A DNA stretch of 59,340 nucleotides from Lachnospiraceae bacterium (GTDB lineage Bacteria; Bacillota; Clostridia; Lachnospirales; Lachnospiraceae): assembly GCA_017397645.1 (NCBI GenBank), contig JAFQIE010000004.1, forward strand, positions 1-59,340, in the 5' to 3' direction. Below, in pieces: positions 55,339 to 59,340 of the stretch. The translations under genes were made by a program, and so were the position numbers. Position 1 is the stretch's first letter; each line of letters opens with the position of its first letter. The notes below the pieces were generated by a model. The model worked only from the letters and a program-made list of their open reading frames with translations. It searched no databases and was not told the origin of the DNA.

Positions 55339-55881
55339 TTAATAATTCTCTGCGTGAATTTCAAAGTAACTCTGAGGATGGTTACAGGTAGGACATACCT
55401 GAGGTGACTTGGTGCCAACTACAATGTGACCACAGTTGCGGCATTCCCAAACCTTCACTTCGCTCTTCTCAAATACCTGCTGCATTTCTACGTTCTTCAA
55501 AAGTGCGCGATATCTTTCCTCGTGATGTTTCTCTACTTCTGCCACTAAACGGAACTTCGCCGCCAAATCCGTAAAACCTTCTTCCTCTGCAGTCTTTGCA
55601 AAACCTGCATACATATCGGTCCACTCGTAGTTTTCGCCATTTGCAGCGGATACCAGATTCTCTGCGGTATTACCGATGCCGGCCAACTCCTTGAACCACA
55701 GCTTGGCATGCTCTTTCTCGTTATCTGCGGTCTTTAAGAACAAAGCTGAAATCTGCTCATATCCTTCTTTCTTTGCAACAGATGCAAAATAAGTGTATTT
55801 GTTTCTTGCCTCGGACTCGCCGGAAAAAGCGGCCATCAAATTCTTCTCTGTCTGAGTACCAGCGTATTTGTTTTCTCCCAT
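55339..55881 (-). CDS. rbr: Rubrerythrin
   Basis: The 180-residue protein has a four-helix diiron domain (E-x-x-H motifs: E-K-E-H in one helix and E-K-H-H-E-E in another) and a C-terminal rubredoxin-like domain with two Cys-x2-Cys pairs (C-R-N-C, C-P-T-C). It reduces hydrogen peroxide in anaerobes, taking electrons through the rubredoxin site. Its presence supports a strictly anaerobic host. Confidence 0.96.
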   Translation of the reverse strand: MGENKYAGTQTEKNLMAAFSGESEARNKYTYFASVAKKEGYEQISALFLKTADNEKEHAKLWFKELAGIGNTAENLVSAANGENYEWTDMYAGFAKTAEEEGFTDLAAKFRLVAEVEKHHEERYRALLKNVEMQQVFEKSEVKVWECRNCGHIVVGTKSPQVCPTCNHPQSYFEIHAENY

Positions 55882-55918
55882 TTTAATATCCTCCTTATTC
55901 CTGCTTATATTATTACCA

Positions 55919-56209
55919 TTAATTCAATATTTTAATCTGTCCAAGCACCGGAACTTCTTTTTCTTCTTCCTTGCATGCGTAAATCAATCCCATGATGAAA
56001 CATACAAAACAAAAGATTCCTGCAATGCCGGATAAAATGCCACCTACAAAGGGGATGAAATCAAGCAATCCTGCAACAACAGACGCCAACCAAATCACCA
56101 ACGCCTGATTGATGTGGAATTTAGCTCCCTCTTTGTCTCCTGCGAAGTACGCAATAATCAACCCAACCCATGTAAGATATGCAACGATACCTGTGATTTT
56201 TTTATCCAT
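55919..56209 (-). CDS. DUF4870/Tic20-like small membrane protein
   Basis: With AAGGAG before the ATG at 56209 the protein has 96 residues and three helices (about 8-22, 38-58 and 62-82), with the [10 protein letters not shown] motif typical of DUF4870. Function unknown. A longer frame from 56284 lacks a ribosome site and would overlap the regulator gene. Confidence 0.8.
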   Translation of the reverse strand: MDKKITGIVAYLTWVGLIIAYFAGDKEGAKFHINQALVIWLASVVAGLLDFIPFVGGILSGIAGIFCFVCFIMGLIYACKEEEKEVPVLGQIKILN

Positions 56210-56280
56210 ATATGTCTCCTTCCGCACCAAGAGTGCCTTGAATTTATGTACCTTAATTTTATTACATCTTGGAGGGAAAG

Positions 56281-57036
56281 TCAAAGCATATTCTTTCTAT
56301 TTCTCCTGATTTTGGTGGGAGTACAGGAAGTATATTGGTGCAGCACTTTTCTAAAGTAGGAAGTAGAGGAAAAACCTAATGCATCGCTGATTTCCTGTAC
56401 TGAACGATCGGTAGTGGAAAGTAGGAAAACAGCCTTTTGAACCAAAATCTCCTGATGAACAGTATTGGGAGTTTTACCACAAACCTTTTTATATATGGAG
56501 TATAGCGTAGAATAGCTGACATGACACTCCTCCGCAATTTTGCCGATACTCCAGTCTGTGTGATGTTCCATAAGCACCTTGGACCTGCGAAAAATTCTCT
56601 CCTCACTATTTCTTTCGTCGGTGGACATCAACGGTATCAACTTGGCAAGAATCCTATAGAAGCCCGCCAAAGCCTCGCTGGTTACGTCGACGGACGTAGG
56701 CAACGAAATGAGTTCTTCCTTTAACCAAGCATCGCAATTTATTTTCTGTATTTTATACTCCATGTGTTCTGTTTCCGGGAAATAGGAAAAACCATAGGAA
56801 TACCACTCTATTTCCGCACCGCTCCAAAAAGATTCGTAGGCAATGTTTAGCGGAATATAAAAAACATCTCCGGCAGCCAAACAGATGGTTTCACCTTCGC
56901 ATCGTAGTCTCCCTTTGCCCTTCTTGAGCAAGGCAATGTAATGATAAGGCGAACCCTTTCTATTGTCGGTGTAATGCTTTTTTGTGAAATTGATTTTCAT
57001 AAAACAGCATTCATTGGATAAAAATGTGTGATTCAT
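56281..57036 (-). CDS. AraC-family transcriptional regulator
   Basis: The 251-residue protein has an N-terminal cupin-like domain (about 15-100; G-D-V-F-Y-I-P-L-N) and a C-terminal double helix-turn-helix (about 160-250: I-G-K-I-A-E-E-C-H-V-S-Y-S-T-L-Y; E-I-S-D-A-L-G-F-S-S-T-S-Y-F-R-K). AAAGGAAA precedes the ATG. It is divergent from the dehydrogenase/MocA pair (133-base gap) and is the likely regulator of that pair. Confidence 0.87.
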   Translation of the reverse strand: MNHTFLSNECCFMKINFTKKHYTDNRKGSPYHYIALLKKGKGRLRCEGETICLAAGDVFYIPLNIAYESFWSGAEIEWYSYGFSYFPETEHMEYKIQKINCDAWLKEELISLPTSVDVTSEALAGFYRILAKLIPLMSTDERNSEERIFRRSKVLMEHHTDWSIGKIAEECHVSYSTLYSIYKKVCGKTPNTVHQEILVQKAVFLLSTTDRSVQEISDALGFSSTSYFRKVLHQYTSCTPTKIRRNRKNML

Positions 57037-57092
57037 TTATATTTTCCTTTTATTTATGAAGATTTTTACCTCTTTTCTAAAAGAATAGCATA

Positions 57093-57121
57093 TTGTCCGG
57101 GCCGGGTCAACTCACTACAAT
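57093..57121 (+). promoter_or_regulatory. Promoter of the dehydrogenase-MocA operon
   Basis: TTGTCC (57093-57098), 17-base spacer, TACAAT (57116-57121), about 50 bases before the ATG at 57170. Confidence 0.55.
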
Positions 57122-57126
57122 AGTAT

Positions 57127-57142
57127 TAAGACACTTGTCTTA
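57127..57142. promoter_or_regulatory. Palindrome at the predicted start site, candidate operator
   Basis: TAAGACA-CT-TGTCTTA is a perfect 7-bp inverted repeat placed right at the predicted transcription start. Its position suits binding of the divergent AraC regulator or another repressor. Confidence 0.4.
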
Positions 57143-57169
57143 CACTACGAATAGAAAAGGAACACAAAG

Positions 57170-58198
57170 ATGAAAAATAGGAATATCTTATTCACAGGTC
57201 CTTCTGTAGCCGCCATCGTAGAAGATGAAATCGGTGCTCCCAAAGCAAATGAAGTACAGGTCCGCCTGGCTGTATCCACGATTAGTAGCGGAACCGAGAG
57301 AGCAAACTTAGTGGGTGACCCCAATGTCAATATGGGGGGCGGTGGTGCAGTGGTATGGCCCAGACAGCTTGGTTATAGCAGTGCCGGTGTGGTTGAAGCC
57401 GTCGGAAATGAAGTAACAGACCTTAAAGTTGGCGACAGAGTAGCCATGGCTTGGACCACGCACCAGGAATTTATCAACATCAATCATACCGATATTCACA
57501 ATCGGGCAAATGTTTACCCCATCAGTGAAAAGGTCTCTTTTGAGAATGCCGCTCTGTTCCAAATCGGTACTTTCCCTTTGGCAGCCATTCGTAAATGCGG
57601 ACTGGAAATCGGAGAAAGCGCCATCGTCATGGGCATGGGCATCTTGGGGCTTTTTGCCATCCCTCTTTTAAAAGCAGCCGGAGCCGCACCGGTAATTGCG
57701 GTAGACCCGGTACCTGAAAAAAGGCAGAAAGCACTTTCCGCAGGAGCGGACTTTGCTTTTGACCCTTACGACCCCGATTTTGCAAAACGAGTAAAAGAAG
57801 TTACCGGTGGCGGTGCAAATGTAGGCATTGAGGTAACCGGCGTGGGCGCGGGGCTTGACGGCATTTTGGATTGTATGGCACCCTTTGGACGGGTGGCCCT
57901 GCTTGGTTGCACCAGAAATAAAAACTTTACCATTGATTACTATGGCAAGGTACATTCTCCCGGCATTACATTAGTAGGGGCGCATACTATGGCAAGGCCA
58001 AAATTTGAGTCTTCAAGGGGATGGTGGACCCAAAGAGATGATATTCATACTCTCATAAGGTTGACCGAAATGGGAAGAATCGATTTATCTTCCCTGGTAG
58101 ACGAGGTACACTCTCCGACAGAAGCACCGGAAGTCTACACCAGACTGGCCAACGAAAAATCCTTTCCCATTGTTCAATTTGATTGGAGATTGTTATGA
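57170..58198 (+). CDS. Zinc-type alcohol dehydrogenase-like oxidoreductase
   Basis: The 342-residue medium-chain dehydrogenase has a GroES-like N-terminal half (G-T-E-R-A-N-L-V-G-D; D-L-K-V-G-D-R-V-A) and a Rossmann half with G-M-G-I-L-G-L-F-A and A-V-D-P-V-P-E-K-R-Q-K-A. The usual structural zinc cysteine cluster is absent, as in the proteins that pair with Gfo/Idh/MocA enzymes. The substrate is probably a polyol or sugar derivative. The stop overlaps the next ATG as ATGA. Confidence 0.82.
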   Translation: MKNRNILFTGPSVAAIVEDEIGAPKANEVQVRLAVSTISSGTERANLVGDPNVNMGGGGAVVWPRQLGYSSAGVVEAVGNEVTDLKVGDRVAMAWTTHQEFININHTDIHNRANVYPISEKVSFENAALFQIGTFPLAAIRKCGLEIGESAIVMGMGILGLFAIPLLKAAGAAPVIAVDPVPEKRQKALSAGADFAFDPYDPDFAKRVKEVTGGGANVGIEVTGVGAGLDGILDCMAPFGRVALLGCTRNKNFTIDYYGKVHSPGITLVGAHTMARPKFESSRGWWTQRDDIHTLIRLTEMGRIDLSSLVDEVHSPTEAPEVYTRLANEKSFPIVQFDWRLL

Positions 58199-59193
58199 AA
58201 AGAATCAGAGTAGCACAGATTGGCACAAATTTTTACAGTCACGGACCTTTCATCTGGGACACCATGAAGACACAGTCCGATATCTATGAATTGGTAGGCT
58301 TTGCGCTACCGGAAAACGAACGAGAGCGTTTACCGAAACAGGTAAAGCACTTTGACGGGTATCCCGAATTCTCCGTGGAAGAATTACTGAACAACCCTTC
58401 CATCGATGCAATCATTGTAGAGACCGATGAAATCTACTTAACCAAATATGCGCTAATGGCAGCAAAAGCCGGAAAACATGTCCATATGGAAAAGCCCGGC
58501 AGTCCGAATTTGGCAGAATTCGAGGAATTGATTTCCACTGTAAAGAAAAACAATTTGGTTTTCCACACAGGATATATGTACCGTTACAACCCTTATGTTA
58601 TGGAATTGCTCCGGCAAGTTAAAGCAGGAGAACTAGGCGAAATCATCAGTGTGGAAGCACAGATGAACTGCGCTCACCCCAAAGCTGTTCGGGAGTGGCT
58701 ACACGGGCTTCCCTCAGGAATGCTTTTCTTCTTGGGCTGTCATTTGATTGACTTGATTTATACCATCCAGGGCAAGCCGGAAGAAATCATTCCTCTCAGC
58801 TGCTCCACCCGCTTGGAAGGTGTCACCTCCAAAGATTTCGGCATGGTGGCCATGAAATATCCCAACGGCGTGTCCGTGGCAAAAACAAATGACACCCAGA
58901 TAGGCGGATTCGCCCGTCGTACTTTGGTGGTTACCGGCAGCAAAAAAACCGTTGAAATCTGTCCCTTGGAGATGTACGGAGAGGGAGAATTGCAGTTTTC
59001 TACCATGACAACCTATCAATCCGGCGATTGGGGCGACAGAGGTCAAACCATTGAGAGCGAACAATTCGGTCGATATGACGCTATGATGGAAGCATTTGCA
59101 TCTTTTGTTAGAGGAGATAGAGAAAATCCTTACACCTATGATTACGAGTTGGAATTATACAGAATATTGCTAGAATGTTGCGAAGTAAAATAA
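58195..59193 (+). CDS. Gfo/Idh/MocA family oxidoreductase
   Basis: The 332-residue NAD(P)-dependent protein has an N-terminal Rossmann domain (V-A-Q-I-G-T-N-F; A-I-I-V-E-T-D) and the family E-K-P motif (H-M-E-K-P-G-S), then a C-terminal beta-sheet domain with H-T-G-Y-M-Y-R-Y-N-P. GGAG is just before the ATG at 58195, which overlaps the upstream stop by 4 bases. It acts with the preceding dehydrogenase in an unknown sugar or inositol route. Confidence 0.88.
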   Translation: MKRIRVAQIGTNFYSHGPFIWDTMKTQSDIYELVGFALPENERERLPKQVKHFDGYPEFSVEELLNNPSIDAIIVETDEIYLTKYALMAAKAGKHVHMEKPGSPNLAEFEELISTVKKNNLVFHTGYMYRYNPYVMELLRQVKAGELGEIISVEAQMNCAHPKAVREWLHGLPSGMLFFLGCHLIDLIYTIQGKPEEIIPLSCSTRLEGVTSKDFGMVAMKYPNGVSVAKTNDTQIGGFARRTLVVTGSKKTVEICPLEMYGEGELQFSTMTTYQSGDWGDRGQTIESEQFGRYDAMMEAFASFVRGDRENPYTYDYELELYRILLECCEVK

Positions 59194-59219
59194 AACATCC
59201 AACACTCTACGATTTCTCA

Positions 59220-59340
59220 TAAACAGTAAGAATTATTCAAAATGACAGACACTTTGCTTCAATCGGCCACACCCTGCTGGGTGACGGAAAGTACGGCACA
59301 AACGCACTTAACAAAAAAACAGGCTATAAGAAGCAATGCC
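59220..59340 (+). pseudogene. 5'-truncated RluA-family pseudouridine synthase fragment
   Basis: In frame on the plus strand this reads R-H-F-A-S-I-G-H-T-L-L-G-D-G-K-Y-G-T, the conserved core near the C-terminal half of RluA-type synthases (usual: H-x-I-R-V-H-F-A-S-I-G-H-x-L-L-G-D). A stop codon lies just upstream in the same frame, and the preceding H-Q-I-R part is replaced by I-I-Q-N-D. There is no room for an N-terminal catalytic half between 59194 and here. It is likely a decayed remnant, and its 3' end is beyond the window. Confidence 0.65.

Overview
The window looks like a low-to-mid GC Firmicutes chromosome, most likely a strict anaerobe of the Lachnospiraceae (Clostridia). The reasons are clostridial-style gene families (DUF5711, DUF6128, a NhaC-type antiporter, rubrerythrin, several radical-SAM enzymes), a short eukaryote/archaea-type ProS, strong GGAGG ribosome binding sites and TTGACA/TATAAT promoters. 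No phage, insertion sequence or CRISPR array was seen. The placement is inferred from gene content; no 16S sequence is inside the window.

Layout. 1-140: a strong promoter and leader reading left out of the window, probably for an rRNA operon. 280-5717 (minus): dnaX-ybaB-recR followed by a LysM protein, a DUF5711 protein and a CvpA-like protein. 5815-5991: tRNA-Ser(CGA) with its own promoter and terminator. 6017-11787: accessory stretch with a phosphoesterase, a compact type I toxin-antitoxin-like locus, a GH99/WbsX-like protein, a fucose/arabinose-isomerase-fold protein with a divergent AraC regulator, and a D-lactate dehydrogenase. 11800-16456: an anaerobic RNR activase-like protein, tadA, an acyltransferase, the SRP RNA (ffs), a PflX-like radical SAM protein and a DUF6128 protein. 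16567-23167 (minus): a complete B12-dependent diol/glycerol dehydratase operon (pduCDE, both reactivase subunits, cobalamin adenosyltransferase) ending in a CdaR/PucR-type regulator, with no microcompartment shell genes.

23275-46956: mostly housekeeping genes: aldose epimerase, ftsH (with a substituted Walker B aspartate), a DUF1846 protein, trmB, a D,D-carboxypeptidase, an exonuclease, an esterase, proS, an aromatic-acid exporter, mecA, a GPH sugar symporter, trmL, an AIR-synthase-like protein, a 35-residue membrane peptide coupled to a VanW protein, a DnaQ-type exonuclease, a B12-binding radical SAM protein, galK, a small membrane protein, a Na+/H+ antiporter and a CofE-like ligase. 47010-55161: a 2147-residue secreted multimodular surface protein with Thr/Pro linkers, next to a polytopic membrane glycosyltransferase. 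55339-59193: rubrerythrin, a small membrane protein, and an AraC regulator divergent from a dehydrogenase/Gfo-Idh-MocA pair. 59220-59340: an RluA-type pseudouridine synthase fragment lacking its N-terminal part.

The most notable items are the type I toxin-antitoxin-like locus with long complementary ends (6712-7066), the FtsH Walker B Asp-to-Tyr change, the shell-less dehydratase operon, the giant surface protein paired with a possible modifying glycosyltransferase, a perfect 12-bp hairpin covering the ribosome binding site of the LysM gene, and the accessory block lying between dnaX and tadA beside a tRNA gene.
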